A stretch of DNA of 64,000 bases, from NCBI RefSeq assembly GCF_002156385.1, contig NZ_MVJM01000002.1:402911-466910 (forward strand). Reading direction: 5' to 3'. Position 1 is the stretch's first letter. Each line of letters begins with the position of its first letter. This DNA is from Halalkalibacter urbisdiaboli. GTDB lineage: Bacteria > Bacillota > Bacilli > Bacillales > Bacillaceae_D. The notes under the pieces were generated by a model. It worked only from the letters and a program-made list of their open reading frames with translations, made no database searches and had not been told where the DNA came from. The translations under genes were made by a program, and so were the position numbers. Positions 27,452 through 36,643 of the stretch are shown one piece after another.

Positions 27452-28249
27452 ATGCCGCATCGAAAGAATATCTATCTTTTTTATAAGCAAACGCCTGAAA
27501 TGGAGCAACATGTACAACCTCTACAAACTTTTTTAAAAGAAAATGGATTTCATATCGTAACGGATCTTGAACAAGCTCATATTATCGCAAGTATTGGTGG
27601 AGACAATGCTTTTTTACAGGCAACAAGAAAGACAGGGTTTCGTGATGATTGCTTATACATTGGCATTAGCACAGAGGGTCTTGGTTTTTACACTGACTTT
27701 ACGACAAAGGAAGCTGAACACATGCTTCACGCTGTCAACAATGAGCAGGTTGAAGTGAGAAGGTATCCTATTATTGAAGTATCTATTGATGAAGAACCGC
27801 CTTTCTATTGTTTGAATGAATGCTCCATTCGTTCAAATGTCATAAAGACCTTCGTCATTGACGTCCTTATCGATGATTTCCCTTTTGAAACTTTTCGCGG
27901 CGATGGTATGATCGTTTCAACTCCGACCGGGAGCACAGCGTATAATAAATCTGTTCGTGGTGCTGTCGTTGACCCTTTACTCCCGTCCATGCAAGTTAGT
28001 GAAATCGCTTCTTTAAACAACAATGAATACCGAACATTAGGCACATCCTTTTTATTAAGCAGTCAGCGCACGTTAACATTGAAAGTTGTTCAAGACGGAA
28101 ATGACCATCCGATTATTGGAGTTGATAATGAAGCACTCAGCATTCGACACGCTGAAAAAGTAGACATTAAAATATCAGAACGACAAATTAAAGTGTTAAA
28201 ATTAAAACATAATTCTTTTTGGCAAAAGGTCCAGAGGAAATTCCTATAG
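27452..28249 (+). CDS. nadK2: NAD kinase, second Bacillus type (YtdI/PpnK2)
   Basis: This enzyme phosphorylates NAD to NADP. Of 265 residues, the family motifs are the P-loop-like IIASIGGDN, the NE motif in CLNECSIRS, and the nucleotide-binding VSTPTGSTAYNKS. Unlike the usual GGDGT, the first motif reads GGDNA, with Asn after the catalytic Asp51. I start at the ATG at 27452 behind GAAAGG; an ATG 9 bases upstream touches the box. It is divergent from sppA. Neighbouring enzymes in the window use NADPH (malic enzyme, SDR). Confidence 0.9.
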   Translation: MPHRKNIYLFYKQTPEMEQHVQPLQTFLKENGFHIVTDLEQAHIIASIGGDNAFLQATRKTGFRDDCLYIGISTEGLGFYTDFTTKEAEHMLHAVNNEQVEVRRYPIIEVSIDEEPPFYCLNECSIRSNVIKTFVIDVLIDDFPFETFRGDGMIVSTPTGSTAYNKSVRGAVVDPLLPSMQVSEIASLNNNEYRTLGTSFLLSSQRTLTLKVVQDGNDHPIIGVDNEALSIRHAEKVDIKISERQIKVLKLKHNSFWQKVQRKFL

Positions 28250-28258
28250 ATGGCGCTC

Positions 28259-28308
28259 GCAAAGGTTGTTCCAATAGGCAAAACCGAGCCTTCTGGGACA
28301 GCCTTTTC
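28259..28308 (+). terminator. Terminator after nadK2
   Basis: AAAGGTTGTTCC (28261-28272) and GGGACAGCCTTT (28294-28305) form a 12-bp stem with G-U pairs, followed by TTC. The T-run is weak. Confidence 0.55.
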
Positions 28309-28311
28309 ATA

Positions 28312-29901
28312 CTATCTTTGGTACATAACCGTATTATCTACAACAGTCATAAGCACATTTGTCTGTAAAATCTCCTCCGGCTCAAGCACAAATAAATTTT
28401 TATCCAGTATTGTAAAATCTGCTACAAAACCGCTGGATATTTTCCCCCTTTGACTTTCTTTATTAATGGCAGTCGCACTTCCACTTGTAAACAGTTGAAC
28501 TGCTTCAAATGGTGTCAGCTTTTGTTCAGGTAAATATCCAGGATGCCTCTCCCCGGGCTTGGTTCTTGTAACAGCTGCATGAATTCCAAGTAGGGGATCT
28601 ACTGGTTCAATAGGGGCATCCGAACCACCAGCACAATGTATACCCTCTTGAAGTAAGGTTTTCCATGCAAAAGAGTATTTTAATCGCTCTTCTCCTAACC
28701 GTTCTTGAACCCAAGGAAAATCAGAAGCGACAAACCGAGGCTGTATATCTAAAATAACAGGAAGCTTTTTTAGTCGCCGTAATAAATCCGGTCGAATCAC
28801 TTGAACATGGATCAATCTGTCTCTTCCTTTGTTGGCTGGAAAGCCTTCAATGGCTCTTAACGCCATATCTAAAGCAGCGTCTCCGATTGTATGGATCGCC
28901 ACATTCATGTTTAATTGCCGTGCCTTTTCAACAAGGTTCATTAGTTGTTCTTCTGAATGCATCGCTACTCCTGATGTACTCGGATCATCTGCATATGGCG
29001 TACTTAACCACGCTGTTCGCCCCCCTAATGCCCCATCTGCAAAAATCTTCATCGCCCCAAGCTCAATAAAAGGGGTTACTTCTCCCTCCATGTATCCTTC
29101 TTTCACCATCTCATTAGATGCCTCATGATGAACTAGTAAATGGGCTCGAAACTTCCGCTTATCGCCATCAATAACAGAGGTGAAACTAGTTAACGTTTGT
29201 TTAAATCCGTTATAATAATGTAAATCCTCTGTGTGACCACCAACAAGTCCAAGTCGAAGCATATCGTCAACTGCTTTCTGTAGAGCAATTGTGACATAAT
29301 CGTTTGTGACACTTGGAATGGATGATTTAACTAGATCCATTGCCGCGTCAAGCAAATAGCCAGTGGGCTCCCCCTTTAAGTCACGAACGATTAATCCACC
29401 TTCTGGATTAGGAGTATCCTTCGTAATACCTGCTAATTTTAATGCTGCACTATTCACTAATGCTGCATGGCGGCAGATTCTTGTTAGAAACATCGGCTGA
29501 TTTGGAGCAATCTCATCAAGCTCATCGCGGTGAAATATTTTTCGATCAATAAAGTTATTTTCATTCCAGCCTTCACCTAGTACCCATTCATCATTTGAAA
29601 GAGATTTAACTTTTCCCTTTAAAAGTTGTCGCATGTTTTCAGAGGATGTTGTCTCTGATAAGTCTAATTGAATAAGTTTCTCACCATGGCCAACCATATG
29701 TAAATGACTATCTACAAAACCAGGATAAACAAAAGCCCCTTGTAGATCATATTCTTCAGTTATCTTATTCTGATATGTATCGGATAAGTTTTCTTTTTTT
29801 CCAGTTGCTTTAATAATTCCATCTTCAACATAAACCGCATCAATCTTCTCGTTTTCCCGTTCCATCGTGAAAAATGTTCCATTCCACCAAAGAGTGCCCA
29901 T
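28312..29901 (-). CDS. ytcJ: Amidohydrolase family 3 protein (YtcJ-like)
   Basis: This is a 529-residue metal-dependent hydrolase of the amidohydrolase superfamily, subfamily 3. The N-terminal beta part ([20 protein letters not shown]) is followed by the metal motif [11 protein letters not shown] (HxH), later HTEDLHYY, a His in [11 protein letters not shown], and the catalytic Asp in [15 protein letters not shown]. Members include N-substituted formamide deformylase and exoenzyme-regulatory proteins; the true substrate is unknown. The ATG is at 29901 with a GAGTGAGGGG box. It is convergent with nadK2. Confidence 0.92.
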   Translation of the reverse strand: MGTLWWNGTFFTMERENEKIDAVYVEDGIIKATGKKENLSDTYQNKITEEYDLQGAFVYPGFVDSHLHMVGHGEKLIQLDLSETTSSENMRQLLKGKVKSLSNDEWVLGEGWNENNFIDRKIFHRDELDEIAPNQPMFLTRICRHAALVNSAALKLAGITKDTPNPEGGLIVRDLKGEPTGYLLDAAMDLVKSSIPSVTNDYVTIALQKAVDDMLRLGLVGGHTEDLHYYNGFKQTLTSFTSVIDGDKRKFRAHLLVHHEASNEMVKEGYMEGEVTPFIELGAMKIFADGALGGRTAWLSTPYADDPSTSGVAMHSEEQLMNLVEKARQLNMNVAIHTIGDAALDMALRAIEGFPANKGRDRLIHVQVIRPDLLRRLKKLPVILDIQPRFVASDFPWVQERLGEERLKYSFAWKTLLQEGIHCAGGSDAPIEPVDPLLGIHAAVTRTKPGERHPGYLPEQKLTPFEAVQLFTSGSATAINKESQRGKISSGFVADFTILDKNLFVLEPEEILQTNVLMTVVDNTVMYQR

Positions 29902-30007
29902 ACTCTTTACCCCTCACTCTCTTTTCTTGATTACGAACTATTTTATCAAAGAAAAGACGTTATTGGAAAATAGACCCTTTCACTTCTATTTTTGAGCTTA
30001 ATAACTT

Positions 30008-30037
30008 GAAAAAGGAGGACGGGTAAACCGTCCTCCC
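30008..30037 (-). terminator. Terminator after the SASP gene
   Basis: GGAGGACGG (30014-30022) pairs with CCGTCCTCC (30028-30036), followed on the minus strand by TTTTTCAAG. Confidence 0.88.
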
Positions 30038-30052
30038 TGCCATAATATAAAA

Positions 30053-30262
30053 TTATTGTTGTTGGAAACCGCTAAGTTGTTGTTGAGCAGTTTGAACTAG
30101 ACGTTTAGTGATTTCACCACCGACAGACCCGTTAGCACGAGAAGTAGCATCAGCACCAAGTTGAACACCAAACTCTTGAGCGATCTCAACTTTCATTTGA
30201 TCTAACGCTTGCTGTACGCCAGGTACTAGCAGTTGGTTGCTGTTGTTATTGTTGCTTGGCAT
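30053..30262 (-). CDS. Small acid-soluble spore protein, alpha/beta type
   Basis: This 69-residue SASP coats and protects DNA in the dormant forespore. The GPR protease cleavage motif EIAQEFGV and the DNA-binding signature [15 protein letters not shown] are present. The N-terminus has an Asn/Ser-rich run ([10 protein letters not shown]) and the C-terminus is Gln-rich. The ATG at 30262 follows an ideal AAGGAGGTGA box. A sigma-G-like promoter lies upstream and a terminator downstream, so it is a single-gene unit as usual for ssp genes. Confidence 0.95.
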   Translation of the reverse strand: MPSNNNNSNQLLVPGVQQALDQMKVEIAQEFGVQLGADATSRANGSVGGEITKRLVQTAQQQLSGFQQQ

Positions 30263-30286
30263 GTGTCTCACCTCCTTCTGTACTTA

Positions 30287-30317
30287 TAGAATGACTCGGG
30301 AGGCAAAAAAACATGTA
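30287..30317 (-). promoter_or_regulatory. Candidate sigma-G promoter of the SASP gene
   Basis: CATTCTA (30287-30293) fits the CATnnTA -10 box of forespore promoters. TACATG (30312-30317) is 18 bases upstream and is a weak -35. The regulon of SASP genes supports this assignment. Confidence 0.4.
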
Positions 30318-30362
30318 AAAAGAAAACTGGTAATTGTTGAGATTACTTTAGAAATGTAATAC

Positions 30363-31565
30363 TTAGAACAATTCGTCGAGTTTATTTTGTTTTGATTCAT
30401 TTGTGATTAGGACCGTTTCAGTACGAGAGACAGCATCATTAATATAATGCTCTACCTGTAAATATTGTTCATATTTGTTGGCCTTTTCTCGCTTTGGTCT
30501 TGTTTTAGAATCCGTCGGTAAGAAGATTGTACAACAGTCTTCATATGGTAATATTGATGTTTCATACGTATCAATTTGTTTTGCGATTTCAATCACTTCA
30601 AGCTTATCCATTGTAACTAATGGCCGAATAATTGGCAAATTCGTTACTTCATTAATCGTATGCATACTATGCAGCGTTTGACTTGCTACTTGTCCAAGAC
30701 TTTCTCCTGTTGCAATGGCTAAAATGCCTCTCTCCTGTGCAATACGTTCACTAATTCGAAGCATCATTCGACGCATTAATGTCATTTGATAATTACTTGG
30801 AGCTTCTTTATGCAAATGCTGCTGGATATCTGTAAACGGAACAAGATGAAGCTTAATTGTACAACCAAACTTTGTTAGTGTTTTCGCTAAATCAATCACC
30901 TTTTGCTTAGCTCGCTCATTTGTATACGGTGGACTATGGAAATGGATTGCTTCGATTTTCGCACCACGTTTCATCGTCAAATATCCTGCAACAGGACTAT
31001 CAATCCCACCTGATAACATTAAGAGCACCTTGCCACTCGTTCCAACAGGAAGCCCCCCTGCACCAGCATATGTACCTGATGTGATATAAGTAGCTGTTTC
31101 ACGAACTTCTACACGAATATCTAAATCTGGATTATGAACGTCGACTGTAATATCTTCAGTATTTGATAGAACATATCCCCCAATAAGATGATTTAGTTTC
31201 TGTGAATCAATCGGAAAAGGTTTATAGGCACGTTTTGTTGAAATTTTAAAGGTTCGAACTTTGGCTTCATGGGACTTTAAAACTTCTAAAGCTCCACGTT
31301 TCATATCATCCACATCGTTTTCGACTTTTAATGCAAGGCTAAAAGAGTGTATTCCAAAGATTGATTTTATCTTTGCTACAACAGGTTCGTGAGCTTGTCC
31401 ATTAAGCTCGACTACAATTCGCCCATATGTTCTTTTATAAGACAATAGCGGAAATCCTTTTAATGTCATTTTCATATTTTGCAGTAATTGCTTCTCAAAA
31501 TAAGAACGGTTTTTCCCTTTTAATGCTAGCTCACCAAAGCGAACTAAAATATGATTATATTTCAT
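30363..31565 (-). CDS. thiI: tRNA 4-thiouridine synthetase / thiamine sulfurtransferase ThiI
   Basis: ThiI makes 4-thiouridine at position 8 of tRNA, taking sulfur from a cysteine desulfurase. The 400 residues have an N-terminal ferredoxin-like domain with [12 protein letters not shown], a THUMP domain (about 60-165) and a PP-loop ATPase domain with [13 protein letters not shown] near residue 184. The C-terminal rhodanese domain of E. coli ThiI is absent, as is normal in Bacillus. The gene follows the desulfurase by 27 bases, matching the nifZ-thiI pair of B. subtilis. Confidence 0.96.
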   Translation of the reverse strand: MKYNHILVRFGELALKGKNRSYFEKQLLQNMKMTLKGFPLLSYKRTYGRIVVELNGQAHEPVVAKIKSIFGIHSFSLALKVENDVDDMKRGALEVLKSHEAKVRTFKISTKRAYKPFPIDSQKLNHLIGGYVLSNTEDITVDVHNPDLDIRVEVRETATYITSGTYAGAGGLPVGTSGKVLLMLSGGIDSPVAGYLTMKRGAKIEAIHFHSPPYTNERAKQKVIDLAKTLTKFGCTIKLHLVPFTDIQQHLHKEAPSNYQMTLMRRMMLRISERIAQERGILAIATGESLGQVASQTLHSMHTINEVTNLPIIRPLVTMDKLEVIEIAKQIDTYETSILPYEDCCTIFLPTDSKTRPKREKANKYEQYLQVEHYINDAVSRTETVLITNESKQNKLDELF

Positions 31566-31592
31566 TTCTTTACCTCCATTAAACTTCGAGGG

Positions 31593-32738
31593 TTAACCTT
31601 TAATACGGGTCACACCAAGAATTAATTGCTTTAACTCTTTAAGGAATATGTCGATTTCTTCCTCTGTATTTTGAAAAGATAAGCTTATCCGAATTGCACT
31701 ACTTGCGCGTTCTTCATTAAGACCCATCGCTAATAATACACGGCTTGGTTCAGCTAATTTGGAAGAACAAGCAGATTTTGTAGATACGTATATATTTTTA
31801 GCTGCAAATGATTGGATTATCACTTCTGGCTTTGTGTTAGGAATAGAAAAGTTGACAATATGATACGCGGCATCTGTTTTCGGACTATTTATTTCAACAT
31901 CTTCCATCTTTTCAAGTCCATGCACGAGCTGGCTATGCAAGCGAGTAAGGCAAGCCTTTCCTTGCTTTGACTGTTCCATTTCTATACGATATGCTTTAGC
32001 CATAGCTACAGCACCGGCAACATTTTCTGTTCCTGCCCTTAGCTTTTGCTCTTGAACGCCACCATGAAGAAGTGGGAACAAACGAACCCCTTCCTTTACA
32101 TATAAGAGACCAGTCCCTTTCATGCCATGAAATTTATGGGCTGACAGTGTACACAAATCAATATTTGCCTTTTTTATAGGCAGTGGAACCTTTGTTGCAC
32201 CTTGAACATGATCAACATGAAAGCGAACATGCGGATAGCGACGTAACACTTCTCCTACTTCTTCAATAGGCTGTATCACACCTGTCTCATTATTTACATG
32301 GATGATTGAAACTAAAATCGTATCCGGAACTATCGCATTCTCTAAGTCTGAAACAGAAATTTCCCCATTCTGATCAACTGGTAAATAAGTAACTTGATAT
32401 CCAAGTGATTCTAATTCTTTAAACGTCTCATATGCAGAAGCATGCTCCACTTCCGTTGTAATCAAGTGCTTCCCTCTATTTCTCCTTGCAACAGCAGTAC
32501 CTTTAATTGCGAGATTATTCCCTTCCGTTCCACCTGATGTAAAGATGACTTCCTTTGGCTTTACCTCAAGATACTCCGCCATCATTTGACGAGCCTTCGT
32601 TAACAACGCTTCAGATTCCATACCTAACGTATGCAATGACGAAGGATTACCGAAATATTGAGAAGAGACTTTCATATAGGTCTCTAACACTTCTGGATGA
32701 GGCTGTGTCGTTGCACTATTATCAAGATATATCATCAT
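31593..32738 (-). CDS. nifZ: Cysteine desulfurase (NifZ/IscS-like) partner of ThiI
   Basis: This is a PLP-dependent enzyme that removes sulfur from cysteine and hands persulfide to ThiI. In 381 residues the PLP Lys is in LSAHKFHGMKG, the PLP-contacting Asp in HVDHVQGA, and the catalytic Cys in STKSACSSKL near residue 325, in the long active loop of group I desulfurases. The start ATG at 32738 follows AAAGGAGC. It is upstream of thiI in one operon. NifZ of B. subtilis is dedicated to tRNA thiolation, and I infer the same role here. Confidence 0.94.
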   Translation of the reverse strand: MMIYLDNSATTQPHPEVLETYMKVSSQYFGNPSSLHTLGMESEALLTKARQMMAEYLEVKPKEVIFTSGGTEGNNLAIKGTAVARRNRGKHLITTEVEHASAYETFKELESLGYQVTYLPVDQNGEISVSDLENAIVPDTILVSIIHVNNETGVIQPIEEVGEVLRRYPHVRFHVDHVQGATKVPLPIKKANIDLCTLSAHKFHGMKGTGLLYVKEGVRLFPLLHGGVQEQKLRAGTENVAGAVAMAKAYRIEMEQSKQGKACLTRLHSQLVHGLEKMEDVEINSPKTDAAYHIVNFSIPNTKPEVIIQSFAAKNIYVSTKSACSSKLAEPSRVLLAMGLNEERASSAIRISLSFQNTEEEIDIFLKELKQLILGVTRIKG

Positions 32739-32947
32739 AAATAGCTCCTTTGTTTCTCATCTTCTACGCATTTATCTATGTTAGCACAAAATAATGAATA
32801 TACAATAATAAATACCGTAGAGCGTTATAGCCACCCTTCTTTTTACGTTCTCTACAAGCACTCTTCTTGTTGGGGAGGCGTAGTGCACGACAACCTTGCT
32901 CTTTTCTACATTCACCTGTATTCCTATCATACCTAGTTTTTCTCATA

Positions 32948-32990
32948 TAAAAAAAGATACCTTACAGGTCCAAAACCTTCAGGTATCTTT
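32948..32990 (-). terminator. Terminator after ezrA
   Basis: AAAGATACCT (32953-32962) pairs with AGGTATCTTT (32981-32990); the minus strand ends in TTTTTTTATATG. Confidence 0.85.
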
Positions 32991-32994
32991 ATCG

Positions 32995-34680
32995 CTATGA
33001 AATCATCTGTGTCGATACTCGTTCTACAATATTGTCCTCATACGGTTCAACTGCACGAGCCGCACATTCAATTGCTTCATCATATTCATAATCACGAAAC
33101 AATTGTTCAGCTTGGAGTAAACCTATTTGAACTTTGTGAGAACGACTTCTATAACGATTTCCATATTGAATAACACGTTCAGCTAAATGCGCCTTTTCAA
33201 TTGTCTTTTCCACGAGAGATTCATTTTCCTTGATTAAGGTTAAGGCTTCCTCAACTAATGCAGTAACCCTTCCCATTTCCAATGGCACCTGTTCGAGCAG
33301 TGACGAAGCCTCGACCATTTTTTGTTCACCTAGACGCAATTGTTCCAGCGTCTGCTGTGGTAAGCCAGGAATATTACTTTTTTGAACCATTCGTTTGCTG
33401 TCTAACATAAGACGACGTAACTGGTTTAACGTTTCTTTTGCCTTCAACTCATCTTCTCTTAATGCGAGTAACTGTTTTTTTCCTTGTTCAATTTCAGTTG
33501 TCAACTGCTCAATGCCTACACTCCATTCATTAACCAAGGCCTGTATAGATGTATAGGTTTGTTTTTCATTTTCAGTTACATCAATAATTATTTGCAGGTG
33601 CTTTCCTAAATCGGTAATTTTTTTACGGATTTTTTGTTGTAGAGAAAGATCTTCATCTGACATCCGATAACTTAATTGAACATGTGTCGTTTCTTCAATT
33701 AAGAGCTCCAACTGGCCTTCGACAACACTAAGCTTCTCTTTTAGCATAGGAATCATCTCTATTACTTTTTGTTTCGCAATCACTTCTGTTTCTAATGCTT
33801 CATACATTTGTTCAATTTGTTCTGAAACCTTCACAATACGTTCGTTTACACGCTCAGATTCTAGCTCGATTACGTCAGCCTTTAATTCCAAAAGCTGTTT
33901 TTCAATCTGCTCAATACGAGGTTCAAAGGAAAAAGGCTCTAAATGATAACCCGCTTGTGTCATTTCCTCCATTCCTTGACGAAGACTTTTTAAATCAGCT
34001 GGCAAGGTAGATTGAAGCTGAATAAGGAGTTCGGGGACGCTGTTAAGTTGCCCTTCTGTCAAATCGAGTTGAGTTTTCACTTCACTTAGTAGTTCTCTTG
34101 CTTGTAAATAACTACCTTCCTCCATTTGCTCATCAAACATACTTATTTTTTGTTTAATCTCTTCAAGTCTTTGATCAAAGGATTGCACACTCGGGCCTAA
34201 AGCTCCTCTTTTTTGAAGAAACTCCCCTTGTACTTGTTGAAATTGTTCACGAACAGTCCCGCTTTCAGTTCGGTTATTGTTCGCACTTTCAACTAACCCC
34301 TCAATATCGTCAATCATTATTTTCAAACTTTCTTCAATTCCATTCATCCGCTTTTTTGTCAACGATATCACTTGCTTCGCCTTATTAAAACGGTATTTAC
34401 CAGCAAGTTCCTCGATATCAAATAACGCTTCTTCAATGTCAGGTAAAATAACCCCAACAATTTCATCCCAATCATTTCGCCATAATTCAAACTTCGCTTC
34501 TGTTTCTCCTGACATTTGTAAGCTTTTGACTTTACCAATTTCATTTGGAATCGGTCTATTTAATATATCGTTTTTCCATTCCTCGAGTCGATCGACTTCC
34601 TTATAAATCTTTCTTCTCATTACTACACCAATAACAAATATAATGACAATAATTGCTATAACACTGTAGATAAGGTACAT
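32995..34680 (-). CDS. ezrA: Septation ring formation regulator EzrA
   Basis: EzrA is a membrane-anchored spectrin-like protein that restrains FtsZ ring assembly and links division with cell wall enzymes. In 561 residues there is one N-terminal span (about 3-20, LIYSVIAIIVIIFVIGVV), a basic cytosolic flank, and then a continuous run of long coiled coils up to the C-terminus. The conserved patch near the C-terminus (YGNRYRSR) is present. It is a single gene with its own terminator, between nifZ and hisJ as in B. subtilis. Confidence 0.95.
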   Translation of the reverse strand: MYLIYSVIAIIVIIFVIGVVMRRKIYKEVDRLEEWKNDILNRPIPNEIGKVKSLQMSGETEAKFELWRNDWDEIVGVILPDIEEALFDIEELAGKYRFNKAKQVISLTKKRMNGIEESLKIMIDDIEGLVESANNNRTESGTVREQFQQVQGEFLQKRGALGPSVQSFDQRLEEIKQKISMFDEQMEEGSYLQARELLSEVKTQLDLTEGQLNSVPELLIQLQSTLPADLKSLRQGMEEMTQAGYHLEPFSFEPRIEQIEKQLLELKADVIELESERVNERIVKVSEQIEQMYEALETEVIAKQKVIEMIPMLKEKLSVVEGQLELLIEETTHVQLSYRMSDEDLSLQQKIRKKITDLGKHLQIIIDVTENEKQTYTSIQALVNEWSVGIEQLTTEIEQGKKQLLALREDELKAKETLNQLRRLMLDSKRMVQKSNIPGLPQQTLEQLRLGEQKMVEASSLLEQVPLEMGRVTALVEEALTLIKENESLVEKTIEKAHLAERVIQYGNRYRSRSHKVQIGLLQAEQLFRDYEYDEAIECAARAVEPYEDNIVERVSTQMIS

Positions 34681-34966
34681 GTAAGGACTCCCTTCTAATA
34701 CTCCCTATCAATTTATTTAATACGGTCTATTTTAAAATTACTGCACTCATATAAATACCCATGATTCTGTGAGATGTCACAGCACCACAGGTATGACAAC
34801 TAGCCATGTAGAAAATTCTCGTTTTTATGATAAAATCCTTTTTTATTCTACTTTTTTTATCATCTTTTTTACGTTTTGTTATGTAATATGATACCATGAA
34901 AAATAGTATTTGTATTCACTTTTTCATAGTATTTCCCTACCGTTTCTAGTGAAAGGAAGATTTCCA

Positions 34967-35782
34967 ATGATTCTACACGATGGTCATGTTCATACCCCGT
35001 ATTGCCCACATGGAACAAACGATCCTTTATCAGACTATTGCGAAAAAGCTATTGAGCTTGGCTTAAAAGGGATCACGTTTACGGAGCACGCACCCTTACC
35101 AACGAGTTTTATGGATCCAACTCCACAACAGGATAGTGCTATGAAATTGGAGCACTTGCTAGATTATTTTAAAGAGTTGAAACACATAAAAGAAACATAT
35201 CGAGGAAAATTGGATGTATTAATTGGTTTAGAGGTAGATTATATTGAGGAATATGAGGAGCAAACAAAACAGTTTTTAAATGAGTTCGGCCACTACCTTG
35301 ATGACAGCATCCTTTCTGTGCATTTTTTAAAGCTTCGTAATGATTATATTTGTATTGATTACAGTCCAGAAGCTTTTCAGGACGCCATTTCAAAACTCGG
35401 TTCAATCGAAGCTGTATATAAACGTTATCTTGAAACGCTTAAAAAATCAGTCTCTGTTGATTTAGGAAGATACAAGCCAAAGCGGATCGGTCATCTTACG
35501 CTCGTTAAAAAATTCAAAAAAAAATTCCCGACAAGTGGATTCACTTACCAGGATATTTCAGAGCTGCTTTTGCAAATAAAAGAAAATGGGTACACGCTTG
35601 ATTACAATGGAGCAGGAACGTTAAAGCCTCTGTGCGGGGAACCTTACCCAGATACAGCAATTGTTCAAAAGGCTTTTCAAATGGGAATTCCACTAGTTTA
35701 TGGTTCAGACGCCCATCAAGTTAGTGGGTTAATGGCTGGGGTAAAACAGCTGAGTAAACAAGTTAAGCTCATTAAACCTTAA
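34967..35782 (+). CDS. hisJ: Histidinol-phosphatase, PHP family
   Basis: HisJ removes phosphate from histidinol phosphate, the penultimate step of histidine synthesis. The 271-residue PHP protein begins MILHDGHVHTPYCPHG with two metal-binding His. It continues with FTEHAPLP, a central GLEVDYIEEYEEQ and the C-terminal VYGSDAHQVSGL, all metal-site motifs of the family. The ATG at 34967 follows AAAGGAAG; the frame extends upstream without support. The last 4 bases overlap the end of the convergent refZ gene. It is remote from a his operon, as in B. subtilis. Confidence 0.94.
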   Translation: MILHDGHVHTPYCPHGTNDPLSDYCEKAIELGLKGITFTEHAPLPTSFMDPTPQQDSAMKLEHLLDYFKELKHIKETYRGKLDVLIGLEVDYIEEYEEQTKQFLNEFGHYLDDSILSVHFLKLRNDYICIDYSPEAFQDAISKLGSIEAVYKRYLETLKKSVSVDLGRYKPKRIGHLTLVKKFKKKFPTSGFTYQDISELLLQIKENGYTLDYNGAGTLKPLCGEPYPDTAIVQKAFQMGIPLVYGSDAHQVSGLMAGVKQLSKQVKLIKP

Positions 35783-36426
35783 CTTACAGGGACAAATAGC
35801 CTTGCTTTTGTCGAGGACATATCCTTTCCACATAAAAATAAATCAACCCATTTTGTGAGATGTTCCATGTATTTCTTTACGAAGTAGGGCTCTGTTGGCA
35901 TAAGCTGATAGAGCTCCCGTAAATATTGTGGGTACAAATATGGCATTGTTAACATACTTTTAATTTGAAATAATACATAGTCTAATTGTTGTCTACGAAA
36001 TTCCCCTGCTCTTACTCCTTCTCTTAACAACTGTTCAAAATCGTGCTTTTCCTTACGAAGGTATGTCGACATAATTTCTCGGACTAAAACAGAATCTAAA
36101 GCCATTTCACGGTGAACCATTCGAGCTAAATGATGAAATGATTGCTGATATGATAGAAGTGCTCGTAGCGTATCAAGAAGCTTGTCGCGCGAGCAGCCCT
36201 CTTGCTTTTTCACATCAGACATGACGGACATATAACCTTCAAGAAATTGTGTCATTAATTGTTCAAACAATCCTTTTTTTCCACCAAAATAATAAGAGAC
36301 GAGCGCCACATTCACATTTGCTTTCTCTGCAATATGACGCACCGAGGTACCATGATAGCCTTGAGTGTGAAACAAACGCATAGCCGCGTCTAACATTTTT
36401 TCTTTGGTCTCTTTACTCACTGACAC
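35779..36426 (-). CDS. refZ: TetR-family regulator of FtsZ assembly, RefZ (YttP)
   Basis: RefZ binds specific motifs near the chromosome origin and pole-proximal DNA and acts on FtsZ to position polar septation in sporulation. The 215 residues show a TetR helix-turn-helix at the N-terminus (TSVRHIAEKANVNVALVSYYFGGKKGLFEQL) and an all-helical C-terminal domain. Identification rests on length, N-terminal sequence and position between hisJ and the GGDEF gene, as in B. subtilis yttP. It has an AGGAGTGTC box. The stop codon overlaps that of hisJ. Confidence 0.85.
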   Translation of the reverse strand: MSVSKETKEKMLDAAMRLFHTQGYHGTSVRHIAEKANVNVALVSYYFGGKKGLFEQLMTQFLEGYMSVMSDVKKQEGCSRDKLLDTLRALLSYQQSFHHLARMVHREMALDSVLVREIMSTYLRKEKHDFEQLLREGVRAGEFRRQQLDYVLFQIKSMLTMPYLYPQYLRELYQLMPTEPYFVKKYMEHLTKWVDLFLCGKDMSSTKARLFVPVS

Positions 36427-36579
36427 TCCTCCTTTACCGTTCTTCCGTTCCTAACACTTTCTCTCCTACTTCCTTGCTTCCTCTCATGATCGATCGACAA
36501 CGAAAGAAATTCGTATGACAGAAATCCACTTTCTTCGGGATAACCCGTGTGCATTCGAATGTTTTAATGTAAAAAATAG

Positions 36580-36627
36580 AAAAAGGATGTCTTAAAAGGG
36601 AATTCCCTCTTATAAACATCCTTTTTA
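36580..36627 (-). terminator. Terminator after dgcP
   Basis: AAAAGGATGT (36581-36590) pairs with ACATCCTTTT (36616-36625). An inner AAGGGAATTCCCTT hairpin is enclosed. The minus strand ends in TTTTTCTATTTTTT. Confidence 0.85.
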
Positions 36628-36643
36628 ATATCCTAACCTATTC

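Noticed and set aside
32739..32947. Gene or RNA in the gap between nifZ and ezrA
   Set aside because: No ORF with a ribosome site and no convincing stem beyond the ezrA terminator.
36434..36619. 61-codon frame between refZ and dgcP
   Set aside because: It runs through the dgcP terminator hairpin and has no conserved features.
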